A stretch of DNA of 64,000 nt from Burkholderia territorii (GTDB lineage Bacteria > Pseudomonadota > Gammaproteobacteria > Burkholderiales > Burkholderiaceae): NCBI RefSeq assembly GCF_902833055.1, contig NZ_CADFEJ010000027.1:1-64000 (forward strand), read 5' to 3'. The notes below the pieces were generated by a model that had not been told where the DNA came from, searched no databases, and saw only the letters and a list, made by a program, of their open reading frames with translations. The translations under genes were made by a program, and so were the position numbers. Below are positions 1 through 9,764 of the stretch, one piece after another; within the stretch, counting starts at the first letter, position 1; each line of letters opens with the position of its first letter.

Positions 1-426
1 AGAAGCGAGATTATGAACCGCGTTTTTCGGTTCGTCAACAACTTTTTGAACTGCTTCGTTGCGACGACCGGGGGTTCAACTTCGTGTGCGCCGGCGGCTC
101 TACAGCCAGCCCAACCGCACCGCTTCCCTTCTTTCCCCGCGCCGTGTTGCCGTTAGCGCGAAAGAGGCGTGATTCTATGCACCCGCCCCCGTCTCCGCAA
201 GCCATTTGTGAAAATATTTTGAAAAGCCCCCGTGCGCTTCCGCGCACGGGGGCTTCGGGCTCGGCGCGCTCCACACCGCCTGCAGCGCGAGGCACCCGCG
301 ACGAATCCGAGACGAGTCCTTCTTTCCTCGTGGCCCTGGCACAGGCAATCGAATGCGCCCTCTGTTCGACGCGCTCCGCATTTGCCTCCCGCCAATCACG
401 CCCCGGCTGTATAAACCAGGGAACGC
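1..426. other. left-edge non-coding stretch
   Basis: No open frame here has a recognisable protein family or a convincing ribosome-binding site. The only clear structure is the hairpin at 224-255. The stretch probably lies between the 3' end of a gene outside the window and the small gene starting near 427. Confidence 0.5.
224..255. terminator. strong hairpin, probable terminator
   Basis: A 14-bp perfect inverted repeat (AAGCCCCCGTGCGC and its complement) surrounds a TTCC loop. The stem is GC-rich and has A residues on the left and T residues on the right, so it could act in either direction. Confidence 0.75.
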
Positions 427-912
427 ATGCCGTCGAGTATCATGCCGCGACCGAACAACGCACTTATACCGACGATGGACAGCACCACTGAATCCGGCGA
501 TGCCGATCTCCGCGATGAATACGCCGCGCTGCGCGAGCGCGCCGACATGCTCGAAGAACGGGTTCCACCGCTCCTGCAACGCATCTCGGATGTCCTGCCT
601 CGCATCAGCGGCGTGTCGGAACTGGCAGATGAGCATCGTGAACGGCTCGTGGGCGCGCGTAACGCAGCAATGGTCTCGATCGAAAATTATCAACAGGCGA
701 TCCCGTTCCTGCAGACGGCCGACTCGATCATCGAGCAACTCGACAAGACGCCCGAGCGCGACGAAGACATCGAGTGGCGCGAATCGCTGCTGCAGCGACT
801 CGACGAACTGATCGACGTCGCGGTCGTGATGATCGACGATGCACAAGGCTATTTCGAACAGGCCGCTGCCTGCGATCTCTCCAGCGTGCCGACGTCCATT
901 CTCGAAGACTGA
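427..912 (+). CDS. hypothetical protein, helical and acidic
   Basis: I do not recognise the family. The frame encodes 161 aa, but the first 16 residues look unlike the rest and a second ATG at 475 (protein starting MDSTTESGD) is an equally good start. The body is rich in Glu, Arg, Leu and Asp with long predicted helices (for example YAALRERADMLEERV), and there is no signal peptide or membrane segment. It stands alone on the plus strand before a run of minus-strand genes. Coding potential rests on codon usage and the long helical pattern rather than on homology. Confidence 0.55.
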   Translation: MPSSIMPRPNNALIPTMDSTTESGDADLRDEYAALRERADMLEERVPPLLQRISDVLPRISGVSELADEHRERLVGARNAAMVSIENYQQAIPFLQTADSIIEQLDKTPERDEDIEWRESLLQRLDELIDVAVVMIDDAQGYFEQAAACDLSSVPTSILED

Positions 913-1052
913 GCATCCGGCCGGGAAGCGTACGGTACCTCGATCGCCTACGTGTCGCACCTGCCACCGGCTTTCACTGCTCGACACCCAGACGTCGACA
1001 GTCCGATGCGCCTCCCGAAAAAGCTCACCTTCCTGTCAAAGGCTCACAAGTA

Positions 1053-1757
1053 TCAGCCAACCGTGGTACCTGACCACGGCACATCGAGGATGATCGTTTC
1101 GCCGACGATCGGCACGCGGATATACCCGCCTTCCGCATCGCCATACGCATGCGCGTTTCCATCGATCACGTATTGCGCGGCCAATGCGCACAGCGTCGCG
1201 TCTCGCGCGTCGACCGATCGCAGTGTCGACACGTCGATCCCGAGCTTGATCAGCAACTGCCGGCGCTGGTTGCGTTTCTGCTTCGCCGACGCAATCGCCT
1301 TGCCCAGCATCGCGCAGGTAATCGCGTACGGATAAGTCTCGAAGCTCACGCGCCCTCCGGCATAGCGCTCGCTTGTCAGCAGCGGATAAGCGTCGGCAAG
1401 CGCGCGATAAACGCGCTCTCCCATGAACATCCAGTCGAAGAAGCCGGACGTGCTGGCCATGGCCTGCTCGCGCGATGGCGTCGGGAAACACGAGATCCGT
1501 TCACGCGCAAGCGCCTGTTCGGCAGCGCGCCGTCCGCTGCCGGTCCACCACAGGCTCGGCGCGTCGACGCCGACGGCCACCACGTCGTGCTCGATACACA
1601 GAGACGGCAGCGCTTCCGGTGCAATCCGTTCTTCGCGGCAAACGACCGTCGAGCCGCGCAGGATCACGAGATCGCATTGCTTCTTGTCGCCGCCCACGTC
1701 GACGCCCGCCACCGCGGGCAACGAACGGGCGAGGAATTCAGATCGCGCCGCTTCCAT
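1053..1757 (-). CDS. DUF429 family protein
   Basis: A 234-aa cytoplasmic protein with the features of the DUF429 family, which is predicted to have an RNase H-like/nuclease-like fold. The N-terminal GVDVGGDKKQCDLVIL strand-turn and the following GVDAPS motif carry the conserved acidic residues, and SFETYP with a C-terminal DARDATLCALAA helix complete the pattern. No biochemical function is established for the family. It ends the minus-strand run and starts 9 bp after the stop of the HD hydrolase gene, so the two are probably co-transcribed. There is no signal peptide or membrane segment. Confidence 0.8.
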   Translation of the reverse strand: MEAARSEFLARSLPAVAGVDVGGDKKQCDLVILRGSTVVCREERIAPEALPSLCIEHDVVAVGVDAPSLWWTGSGRRAAEQALARERISCFPTPSREQAMASTSGFFDWMFMGERVYRALADAYPLLTSERYAGGRVSFETYPYAITCAMLGKAIASAKQKRNQRRQLLIKLGIDVSTLRSVDARDATLCALAAQYVIDGNAHAYGDAEGGYIRVPIVGETIILDVPWSGTTVG

Positions 1758-1766
1758 GGCTGCGCG

Positions 1767-2291
1767 TCAGTCCGCCGGCCGCGCGTCGTACGCGGCATCG
1801 AAAATTCCCTCCAGGCCCGGGTGCACGCCGCGCATCCGGTCGACGACCGATTTTGCCCAGTCGAAGTACGCCTGCTTGCGCTCGAGCGGCCAGTCCGCGG
1901 GCGGATGCCGCGCGATGTCGCGCAGGTTGCAGATCTTGTCGGCAAGCTTCACGAGCTTCGCGCGCCGGCTGATGGTCGCCGCATGCTCGACCTGCAGGCG
2001 CTTGCGCTCGTCCTTCGGCAACGACTTGTCGTCGGTGACTTCCATCACGATGTCAGCGATGTCCTTGCCGAACAGCCGCAGCAGTTCCTGCTCGGTGGTC
2101 TCGGTGTCCTCGATCGTGTCGTGCAACACCGCCGCGACGATCACACGCTCGTCCTCGATACCGGCTTCGTTGGCCAGTACGGCGGCCAGCGCGATCGGAT
2201 GGTTGATGTACGGCGATGCCTCGTCGTCCTTGCGCCGCTGATTGCGATGCTTGTCCGCCGCGAATGCGATGGCAGCTACCAGCTTGTTCAT
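1767..2291 (-). CDS. HD-domain phosphohydrolase (RelA/SpoT hydrolase-like, MESH1 type)
   Basis: A 174-aa protein that is essentially a stand-alone HD domain of the RelA/SpoT hydrolase type. Visible metal-site motifs are YINHPI (first His), HDTIEDT (the HD pair plus ED) and KLADKICNL (second Asp). There is no synthetase, TGS or ACT domain, so it resembles small hydrolases such as MESH1. Family members can hydrolyse (p)ppGpp or NADPH in vitro, and the substrate here is not deducible. It is followed closely by the DUF429 gene and preceded by about 120 bp containing its promoter. Confidence 0.85.
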   Translation of the reverse strand: MNKLVAAIAFAADKHRNQRRKDDEASPYINHPIALAAVLANEAGIEDERVIVAAVLHDTIEDTETTEQELLRLFGKDIADIVMEVTDDKSLPKDERKRLQVEHAATISRRAKLVKLADKICNLRDIARHPPADWPLERKQAYFDWAKSVVDRMRGVHPGLEGIFDAAYDARPAD

Positions 2292-2412
2292 ATTGATCCC
2301 CCGTGTGGCCGGACCCGCGACCGCCTGAGCCGGTCGCTTGCGTTTCGGAACCGCACATACTACCTGTACACGATGACCATTCCCACATATCGGAACATCG
2401 GCCCGTCCGGCG

Positions 2413-5400
2413 TCATGCGGCGGCCGCCTCGCGGTGCAGCCCGACCACGTTGACCTGCGCGCCGAACACGTCGCGCACGAGCGGCAGCAGGTGGTCGTGG
2501 TGCGTCAGGAACAGCACCTGGGTTCGCGTCGACAGATCGCGCAGTGCCTCGAGCCCTGCCTTCGCACGTGCATCGTCGAAGTTGATGAACAGATCGTCGG
2601 CAACGAACGGCAGCGCGGCCCTGCTGGCGAGCTGCAGTTCGAGCGCCGCGATCCGCAGCGCGAGGAACAACTGGTCGCGCGTCCCTTCGCTCAGGCCGGC
2701 GACTTCGACCGATGTGCCCTTCGTGCGTCGCGCGTACAGCGCGGGCGGCGTTCGTTCGGTGTCGACCGTCAGCCGCGCGAATTCTCCAAGCGTCAGTCCC
2801 GCGAATATCTCGCCCGCGCGACGCAGCATCGGCCCCTGCTTCTGATCGCGATAGCGATCGGTCGCCCACTTCAGCAGACGGCTCGCGGTCGCTGCTTCCA
2901 GATATTGTTCGGCGGCATCGCCCATCGCCGCGAGCGCTTCCTGCCGCTTCGCCTCGGCCACGGCTGCGTTCGCCTGGCCGTCGATCGCGCCGAAGGCCTG
3001 CTGCGCGACGACCTGTTGCTGCGCGAGCGCGTTCAGACGCTTGCCGACGTCGTCGAGCGACTGCTTCACCGCTTCGAGATGCGCGGGCACGTCGGCGATG
3101 TCCTGTTCGGCGACTTCGGCCTCGATGGCCGACTGGGACAATCCGTCGCCGTCGCGCACCAGCGCCTCCTTCGCGGCTTCGACGGCTTGCCGGAGCTGAC
3201 GCTGCCGATCGGAGCGCTCGGCCAGCGGCAGTGCCGCGTCGATCGACGCGACGCCGGCCAGTTGCAGCAACGGTTGAATGCGTGCGTCCGCGCCCGCCAC
3301 CGCGGCGGCCGCATCAGCGACCTTGCCGTCGGCCTGCCGGATCGCGTCGTCGGCACGATCGATCGCACGCGCGGTTTCCCGTGCGGCCGCCACGCGAATC
3401 GTCAACCGACGCGCGACCTCCAGCCAGTCGCCGCTCGTCAGCCATTCGGGTTCGAGCGCTTCGGCCAGCCGCCGTGCGCCAGCCTCGAGCGCAGCCAGCT
3501 CGGCACGAATCGCGGCAATCCGGTTGCGGGGCGCATCGGCGTCGGCCAGTGCGTCCGTCACCGCGTTCGCGAGCCCGAGCGCCCCTTCCGCCGCAGCCAG
3601 CGTCACCGCATTCGCGGACAGCTTCGCGTCGGCGAGCGCGTCGCGCCATTGTGCTTGCCACGCATCGTACGCAGCCTGGGCGTGGCCAGCGCGCAAACGG
3701 GCCGTCGCGCATCCGCGTTCGGCTTCGCGCGCGCGGTCCTCCAGGCTGTCCTTCTGCGCAAGCGTCTTCTCCGCCGACTGAACGAACGTCTCGGCGATCG
3801 CGATGAGCGCCGCCAACCCGTCGGCGTCGCCACCGCGCGAGACCAGGCGCAGCGCCGAACGCAACGCGGCTTCCGCGCCGGTGCGCGCATCGCGGATCGC
3901 CGCTAATTCGCGGCTCAGGCGGTCGAGTTCGAGCTGCGCGGCGAACACCGCATCGCGCTTCGCAAGCCAGTCGCCCATGGCCGCCAGCGGCATGCCGGGT
4001 ACGCCGGCCGTCGTCGCCAATTCGGACCATGCGTCGCGATGCGCGGCCAGTTCGCGTTCGCGCTCATCCATGACAGCCTGCCGGCGCCTCAACACGGCAC
4101 GCGCGGATTCGACCTGTTGACGCAGCGATTGCAACGTCGCCGCCGCTTGCGTGGCGCCGAGCTGCGCGTCGACGAGTTCGTCGGCAAGGCGAATCGCATC
4201 GTCGACGGCCTGCGCGCCCGTTGCCAGATCGACCTCGCCGTCGCGGATATCGCCCCACGCGCCGTCGCGACGCGCGCGCGCCGCCAGCACCTCGGCGGTC
4301 GTGACGACCTTGTGCGTCTCCGCGAAATGCTTCTCCTGCAGTTCGAGCCGCTCGTATTCCTCCTGCGCGCCGTCCCGTGCATCGCGGGCGGCCGCCGCCG
4401 CGCTCGCGCGCTCGCTTGCTTCGTTGAGCAGCGCGCCGAGCCGCCCCGCCGACGGCACGTCGAGCGCACGCAGTGCGTCGACCGGCTTGCGCCATTGACC
4501 AAGTGCATCGAGCGCGTCGGCGAGCGCGCGCTCGGCGCCGGCAATGTCGCGCTCGAGCGTCAGTTCGCGCTGGGCGCTGCCGCGAAAGCCCTGCGCATCG
4601 GCAAGCGCGGCACGAAGCACTTCCGGCACGTCGACGATGGACAGACGCGCCAGCTGTTCCCGCGCCTGCGCGAGTTCCTGGGTGCGTTCGTCGAGCGATT
4701 CGCGCGCGCCGGCCAGCGCCTGATGCAGCGCGCCATGATCGCGCAACAGGTTCGCGACCGTCTTCAGCGACAGCGCGGTCGGCAATGCGGCGCGCAGCGA
4801 CGCCTCGTCGGTCGGCCAGCCGAGTTGCGCAGCGGCGGCCCCCGCAGCGGACAGATGTCGCTCCACGTCCGCGCCGAGCAACAGCAGATCCTGAGCATGA
4901 TTCATGCATGCGGCGCGCAGCCGGTCGAGCGCTTCGATGTCGCCTTCAAGCGCCAACGCTTCGTTGTCCGGATCGATTGCATCGCGTGCCTGCCGTTTCG
5001 CGAGCAAGTCGGCACGCCGCTCTTCGAGTACCTTCTGTTCCGCCGCGATATCGCCTTGCGCTTTCAGCAAGTCGGCATACGCGGTCGGCGGCAGCTCGAC
5101 GACCGTGCCCAGTTCGGCAAGTTCGGCTTCCCTGATCGTCAGTTCCTTCAGGTATGGCGCCAACCGCCGCACCCGCTCGAGCTTCGAGCGCAGCGCTTCG
5201 AGGCGGCGCTGCTCCACACGCGCGTGCTCGATCTCCTGCTCGATCGCGTCGCGCGCCTCCTTGCGGTCGACCCAGTCGCGCGTGCGCACCTGGACAGCCT
5301 TCAGTTCGCCGACCGCATCGTTGAACGCCGTCTCGGCCTGCGCGAACGCGCTGCCGCTGCGTCGCGGCGCCCACAGCTCGCTCGCTCGCGCTTCGAGCTC

Positions 5401-5883
5401 CTCGCGCACGGGCCCGAGCGTGCCGACACCCGCCGCAGATTCGAACAGCACCTGGCCGAGCTTGTCGGATGCATCGAGAATGCTCCGGCCGCCATCGACG
5501 AGCCGCCCATGATCGAGCCCGAACATCTGCTCGAAGAACTCGCGCGTCGCGCCGTCGAGGATCGCTGCGAGGTAGTCGTCCGGCAGCTTGTCGTCGGCGG
5601 GCGTGCGCAACGAACTGCGCCCGCGGGCGCGATGAAATGCGAGCGCGCCGGCGCTGCCCTCGAGCACGCCGCCAATCCGCAGGTCGGGCGTCGCATGCAG
5701 GAAGTCGAGCGGCGTCTGCAGTTTCATCCCGAACAACAGTTCCGACACCGCCGTCCGGATCGTCGACTTGCCTGCCTCGTTCGGCCCGACGATCACGTGG
5801 AAATCGTGTCCCGCCGACGGAAAGCGCAGCGTCTCGTCGGTGAACTTGCCGTACTTGATCAGATCGAGCTGGCTGATGCGCAT
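2413..5883 (-). CDS. YhaN/SbcC-like AAA ATPase with long coiled coil
   Basis: An 1156-aa SMC/Rad50-type ATPase of the YhaN (AAA_27) family. The N-terminus carries a Walker A motif (GPNEAGKS, residues about 33-40). The middle of about 900 residues is Ala/Arg/Glu-rich heptad repeat, consistent with a coiled-coil arm. The C-terminus has an ABC signature-like GLSEGTRDQ and a Walker B-like FVADDLFINF. The partner nuclease gene ends 3 bp upstream, so the two form an operon equivalent to SbcCD/Mre11-Rad50. The likely role is DNA-end or hairpin processing (inference from family). No zinc-hook CxxC is seen, as expected for YhaN rather than SbcC. Confidence 0.88.
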   Translation of the reverse strand: MRISQLDLIKYGKFTDETLRFPSAGHDFHVIVGPNEAGKSTIRTAVSELLFGMKLQTPLDFLHATPDLRIGGVLEGSAGALAFHRARGRSSLRTPADDKLPDDYLAAILDGATREFFEQMFGLDHGRLVDGGRSILDASDKLGQVLFESAAGVGTLGPVREELEARASELWAPRRSGSAFAQAETAFNDAVGELKAVQVRTRDWVDRKEARDAIEQEIEHARVEQRRLEALRSKLERVRRLAPYLKELTIREAELAELGTVVELPPTAYADLLKAQGDIAAEQKVLEERRADLLAKRQARDAIDPDNEALALEGDIEALDRLRAACMNHAQDLLLLGADVERHLSAAGAAAAQLGWPTDEASLRAALPTALSLKTVANLLRDHGALHQALAGARESLDERTQELAQAREQLARLSIVDVPEVLRAALADAQGFRGSAQRELTLERDIAGAERALADALDALGQWRKPVDALRALDVPSAGRLGALLNEASERASAAAAARDARDGAQEEYERLELQEKHFAETHKVVTTAEVLAARARRDGAWGDIRDGEVDLATGAQAVDDAIRLADELVDAQLGATQAAATLQSLRQQVESARAVLRRRQAVMDERERELAAHRDAWSELATTAGVPGMPLAAMGDWLAKRDAVFAAQLELDRLSRELAAIRDARTGAEAALRSALRLVSRGGDADGLAALIAIAETFVQSAEKTLAQKDSLEDRAREAERGCATARLRAGHAQAAYDAWQAQWRDALADAKLSANAVTLAAAEGALGLANAVTDALADADAPRNRIAAIRAELAALEAGARRLAEALEPEWLTSGDWLEVARRLTIRVAAARETARAIDRADDAIRQADGKVADAAAAVAGADARIQPLLQLAGVASIDAALPLAERSDRQRQLRQAVEAAKEALVRDGDGLSQSAIEAEVAEQDIADVPAHLEAVKQSLDDVGKRLNALAQQQVVAQQAFGAIDGQANAAVAEAKRQEALAAMGDAAEQYLEAATASRLLKWATDRYRDQKQGPMLRRAGEIFAGLTLGEFARLTVDTERTPPALYARRTKGTSVEVAGLSEGTRDQLFLALRIAALELQLASRAALPFVADDLFINFDDARAKAGLEALRDLSTRTQVLFLTHHDHLLPLVRDVFGAQVNVVGLHREAAAA

Positions 5884-5886
5884 CGC

Positions 5887-7134
5887 TTATTCCCCCCTCG
5901 CCAGCCGCGCGAGCAACGCGGGACCGATCTGCTCGACCAGCGCCGTGAGTTCGCCCGCGCGCGCCATCGTCAGCAGCGGCACCTCTTCCTTCACGTCGCT
6001 GCGCACCTTGCCGACGAACGGCTTCAGGTCGCGCTCGAGCAACGCGAGAAAATCCGGATCGTGCGCGGCATCCGCCAGGATCTGCTTCAGATCCTCCAGC
6101 GCCTCGAGCTGCTCGCTCTCGCCCTGCTGCAGGGGCGCGGAGGTTGCGAGACGAACCTTCTCCAGCCACAGTCGTTCGTTGCCGATAATGCCGATCTGGT
6201 TCAGCACCTCGGCGCGCAATTGCGGCGCACGGCCGAAGAAGAGCCCGTGCGCGGGCGTGCGTCCCGTGACCGTCACGCGCACCGCGCGCGGCACGTGACC
6301 GTCGACGCTCAACAGCGCCTCCAGAGACTGGCCGATCCTTCTCGACAGGTCGGCGACCGTAAGGCAATCGGCCGCGTCGACCGACAAGGCCTCCCAGCGC
6401 AGCACGTCGAGGTAGAGGCGCTCGACCTGCGTGCACCCCTGCTCGACCGTCACGAGCACCGCGCCGCGGCGGCCCGTCTCGCGGATATGACGGCCCTGCA
6501 GGTTGCCCGGAAATACCACGGTCGACGGCCCCGACCATTGCTGGAACTCGTGCACGTGGCCGAGCGCCCAGTAGTCGTAGCCCTTCGCGTGCAGTTCCGC
6601 CAGCGTGCATGGCGCATAGTTCGCATGCGCTGCATAGCCTTCTAGCGCGGTGTGCAGTACGCCGATGTTGTAATGACCCGGCACGGGCTCCGGGTAGCCG
6701 ATCGCGAGATTGTCGACCACGGCCTTGTCCTTGAAGCTCTGGCCGTGCAGTGCGACGTCGAACTCGGGCAGCAGATGCGTTTCCGGCTTGCGATGGCCGA
6801 ACACGGTGACGTTGTCGGGCAACGTCAGCTTCTTCGTCATCTCGCTTTCGGCATCGTGATTGCCGCCGAGCACGAAGGCGCGAATGCCGGCCTTGCGCAG
6901 CCGACCCATTTGCTGACCGAAAAAAATGCCGGTGTTGTGATCCTTCCAGTCGCCGTCGTACAGGTCGCCGGCGATCACGAGGAACGCAACCTCCTCTTCG
7001 ATCGCACGATCCACGAGCTGCCGCAGCGCCTCGCGCGATGCGTTGCGCAACTGCGCGGCCGGCGCGTCGGGATAAGCGCTCAGGCCGTGCAACGGGCTGT
7101 CAAGATGAATGTCTGCCGCGTGGATGAACTTCAC
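5887..7134 (-). CDS. YhaO/SbcD-like DNA repair exonuclease (metallophosphoesterase)
   Basis: A calcineurin-like phosphoesterase with all Mre11/SbcD-type metal motifs: HAADIHLDSP (DxH), GDLYDGD (GDxxxD), GGNHDAE (GNHD) and ALGHVHEFQ (GHxH). I choose the GTG at 7134 (protein VKFIHAADIH..., 415 aa) because AGAGGA lies just upstream. A longer frame starting at 7179 would put non-family residues in front of the first strand. It is the first gene of the pair with the YhaN-like ATPase, separated by 3 bp. Together they are predicted to form a nuclease/ATPase complex acting on DNA ends. Confidence 0.88.
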   Translation of the reverse strand: MKFIHAADIHLDSPLHGLSAYPDAPAAQLRNASREALRQLVDRAIEEEVAFLVIAGDLYDGDWKDHNTGIFFGQQMGRLRKAGIRAFVLGGNHDAESEMTKKLTLPDNVTVFGHRKPETHLLPEFDVALHGQSFKDKAVVDNLAIGYPEPVPGHYNIGVLHTALEGYAAHANYAPCTLAELHAKGYDYWALGHVHEFQQWSGPSTVVFPGNLQGRHIRETGRRGAVLVTVEQGCTQVERLYLDVLRWEALSVDAADCLTVADLSRRIGQSLEALLSVDGHVPRAVRVTVTGRTPAHGLFFGRAPQLRAEVLNQIGIIGNERLWLEKVRLATSAPLQQGESEQLEALEDLKQILADAAHDPDFLALLERDLKPFVGKVRSDVKEEVPLLTMARAGELTALVEQIGPALLARLARGE

Positions 7135-7776
7135 GAAGATTCCTCTGTTTCCGGACGAAGGGGCGATGTCGATACGCATTGTGCGCTGTCAGGCGACGCA
7201 ATGCGGTCGAGAGGCACGAACCAGACCATCGCAGTCGCGTCGTGACGATGAAATGCTCGTCCGGGCAATGAAGCCACCCGTCGCCAGCGGGTCGCGATGG
7301 TACCTGAAAGCGGGCTGGGAGAATGGCACGCCCCGACGCGCTCGATCCGCGCGTGATCGCGCGGCCTCGACGAACCTGCGATTCCAAACACGGACGTCGC
7401 GATGCCTCGCACTGTTGCCTCGCATGATCTTCCGAAGTCCGCGAACGACTGCACCCGCGACGTTTGATCCACGCGCGCCGCGAGCCACGGCACGCAAGCG
7501 AGCGCGAGGAGACTGAAGCGGATGATCATGATCCGATGCCTCGGAATATTATCGGATCACGCCGGGCAGGTCGCGGCGGCACTTTGGAGTCGTCTGTCGT
7601 CACGATGGCGATCGGAGATGTTTGCCTGAATCGGTCTGCATCGCCCGAGGGTGGCCCGGGTGCTCCGCCATTTAAGCATGGCCGGCAGACAATGGGCAGC
7701 GGATGCTGTGGGCCCGCCTGTTTCGATCCACGGTACGTCAACGCCAACACGACGCACGGCGGGCCCAATAAAAAGA
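7135..7776. other. intergenic region, no supported gene
   Basis: About 640 bp between the YhaO-like gene and the next terminator. It contains the promoter of the YhaO/YhaN pair near its left edge. A minus-strand frame whose first 20 residues look like a signal peptide (from 7529) loses protein-like character quickly and overlaps the start of the nuclease gene, so I do not call it. Confidence 0.5.
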
Positions 7777-7809
7777 AAGCCCGGCCCGCATTGAAGCGGG
7801 CCGGGCCTT
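7777..7809. terminator. rho-independent terminator of the secreted Ala/Gly-rich protein gene
   Basis: A perfect 11-bp GC stem (GCCCGGCCCGC and complement) with a 6-nt loop lies 18 bp beyond the stop codon of the minus-strand gene at 7827. It is followed on that strand by a TTTCTTTTT run. Confidence 0.85.
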
Positions 7810-7826
7810 CGCAGGAAGCGTATTGC

Positions 7827-8366
7827 TTACAGCGCGCCGCCTTGTGCCGACGCCGAGCCCTTCACGCCAACCGACGCGCCGCCCTGTACCGCGTTCGTCG
7901 CGCCGTCGAGCGCTTCGCCGGCCTTCGCCTTCGCGCCGCCTGCGACATCACCTGCCGTCGACATCGCGCCCTGTGCGTGGCTCTTTGCGGAATTCGCGAC
8001 GTGCTTCACGTGCGACTTCGTCGCGTGCACGGCCGATGCAGCGGCTTCCTTCGCCGAGCCGGCGGTCGAGCCGACTGCCTGCGTCGCGCCACCGACCGCG
8101 TTGCCCGCTGCCGAACCCACGCCGCCCACCGTCTTGCCCACGCCGTTCAGCGCACCGCCGACGAGATTGCCGGCGCCCGAACCCGAGCCCGCGGCGTTCG
8201 CGCCTGCACCTGCTTGCACACCCACGCCGCCGCCGAGCAGCGGCGTCTGGACTTGTGCGCCGACGCCGGCGGAACCTTCCGCACCCGTCTGCGCCGTTTG
8301 TGCGAAAGCAGCCGATGCGATTGCCGTCAGCGCGGCGCCAAGCAGAATCGTGCGAATCTTGTTCAT
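7827..8366 (-). CDS. secreted alanine/glycine-rich protein
   Basis: The start at 8366 (MNKIRTILLG...) is favoured by a GGGGAGA sequence upstream and a clean signal peptide ending in ASAAFA-Q. Upstream in-frame residues are Arg-rich and atypical. The mature part of about 157 aa is almost entirely Ala, Gly, Ser, Val and Thr with loosely repeated units such as GAGNLVGG and GSAAGNAVGG, then an Ala/Lys/His segment. It resembles low-complexity exported proteins of Burkholderia with no known function. It is predicted periplasmic or surface-associated and is monocistronic with its own terminator. Confidence 0.75.
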   Translation of the reverse strand: MNKIRTILLGAALTAIASAAFAQTAQTGAEGSAGVGAQVQTPLLGGGVGVQAGAGANAAGSGSGAGNLVGGALNGVGKTVGGVGSAAGNAVGGATQAVGSTAGSAKEAAASAVHATKSHVKHVANSAKSHAQGAMSTAGDVAGGAKAKAGEALDGATNAVQGGASVGVKGSASAQGGAL

Positions 8367-8613
8367 GGTCATTCTCCCCAAAGACGTTGTTGCTGCGCGC
8401 CGCCTTCGTGCGGCTGGTCGCATGCCTTGCCGCGACGTGCGGCAGGTGGAGCTAATGTAGCCGCGCCAACGTCCAAAGCCAGCGAATTGCGGGGACTGTT
8501 ACTTCAGTTGCAAATGCTGACGATTGACTCACACTGTTTGACAATCATCGCGCTCGGCGCGTGATTGGCATCGCTCGATGGCATGCATCGGCGCATCGCG
8601 CTCGACGTATCGG

Positions 8614-8982
8614 CTAACACGGAAAGCGACCATTCGTGTAGGCATCCCAAAGAACGCGTGTCGGCCAACCGTCGGTACGGCCGGACAACCGGCTTCGCGC
8701 GATCAGCTCGATGTCGCCGGACACGCACGCCGCGATGTCGGCATTCCCGGATGCCCGGAATGCGAGCCTGAACGCCTTCTCCCTGAGTGCGTCCATTGCC
8801 GGTTTGTCGAGCGCGGCCCCGGGATCCCCGTCGATTTCGTCGAATGCCGTCATCCAGCAGACGTCGAACGGCTCCGCCTCGCGGCGGGTCAGTGCGCGTT
8901 CGCAATCGACATCGCCGAGGAAATCGAAAAATCCCGGCTCTGACAGGATGGCGTCCATTTCAAGCAGATGCGCGTTCGTCAC
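8614..8982 (-). CDS. hypothetical protein
   Basis: Unrecognised 122-aa protein. The GTG at 8982 is preceded by AAGGGGGG at good spacing, and upstream in-frame residues (to 9156) are Arg-rich and unlikely to be coding. The sequence is balanced and acidic (MDAILSEPGFFDFLGDVDCE; FDVCWMTAFDEIDGDPGAA) with an even mix of helix and strand formers, and three Cys. No signal peptide or membrane segment. It lies between the secreted protein gene and the RES toxin gene, all on the minus strand but separated by several hundred bases, so an operon is unlikely. Confidence 0.6.
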   Translation of the reverse strand: MTNAHLLEMDAILSEPGFFDFLGDVDCERALTRREAEPFDVCWMTAFDEIDGDPGAALDKPAMDALREKAFRLAFRASGNADIAACVSGDIELIARSRLSGRTDGWPTRVLWDAYTNGRFPC

Positions 8983-9284
8983 GGCGCCCCCCTTGCCACG
9001 ATGCATGGCGGTTCTGTTTGTCGATCGTTGCGGCCATGTGCCGCTTGGTGCGCGCAACAGCGTTGAACCCGCTCGATCGACTTTCATGCAGCCGGCCCGG
9101 CCGCGCGTGCTGCGCAACATCGACGCGCGCCGCAGTTGCTCGACGGACGGACGCATGCTGCCGTCATCGCGCTGCCTGGCCTTGCTGGCTCACGAACGGT
9201 CAAGCAAATTCGCTGACACCGGCTGGGACATCGCGCGCGAACATGCCGTCCGACGTTGTGCACGCAACGGTGTGCGGCCCCTTC

Positions 9285-9764
9285 CTATTCGCGCTCGTTC
9301 GACTGGATCAGCCGCAGAATCCGGGTGTCGTACGGCGACAGAATGGTTTCCGCGATGCGAATGTCGGATGCGGCAGGATGCAGCGGATTCAACAGGAAAT
9401 TGTGCGCGTGCGGCACGACGACGCTGGGGACACGCAGCAAGGCGCTCGGCTGTGTGTGCAGCCACTCGGTGCCGGCGCTGCGGGTCCAGTCGACGTTGTC
9501 TCGCCAGTCGGCCGGCGCATCGCCATCCGCGATCTCGGCAACGTCCACCGAATCGGGCACCTCGATGCGGAGCAACTGGTACCCGCTCGGCAATTGCGCA
9601 ACGGTGGCGATTTCGAAGTGGACGAGCGTCTCGAGCAACGCAAGCGCCGGATGCTCGGCGAGGTAGACGACGGGCTGCCCGGCGAAATGCCAGCGGCCGC
9701 CGGCGCGCAATCCGCCGATGCCTTTCAGATCCGCGTAATTGCTGATCCGCCACAGCGTCGTCAA
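9285..9764 (-). CDS. RES-domain toxin
   Basis: A 159-aa RES family protein. It begins LWRISNYADLKGIGG, has the conserved RAGGRWHF block and the LALLETLVHFE helix that carry the Arg and Glu of the active site, and ends with the RIAETILSPYDTRIL segment. Family members (MbcT, ParT) attack NAD+ or ADP-ribosylate host enzymes, so this is probably the toxin of the pair. Translation starts at a TTG at 9764 that overlaps the TGA stop of the antitoxin gene (TTGA), implying translational coupling with the antitoxin made first. Confidence 0.88.
   Translation of the reverse strand: MTTLWRISNYADLKGIGGLRAGGRWHFAGQPVVYLAEHPALALLETLVHFEIATVAQLPSGYQLLRIEVPDSVDVAEIADGDAPADWRDNVDWTRSAGTEWLHTQPSALLRVPSVVVPHAHNFLLNPLHPAASDIRIAETILSPYDTRILRLIQSNERE

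Noticed and set aside
7131-7529. Minus-strand 132-codon frame with a signal-peptide-like start
   Set aside because: Only the first 20 residues look protein-like; the rest is compositionally poor and overlaps the start of the YhaO-like gene.
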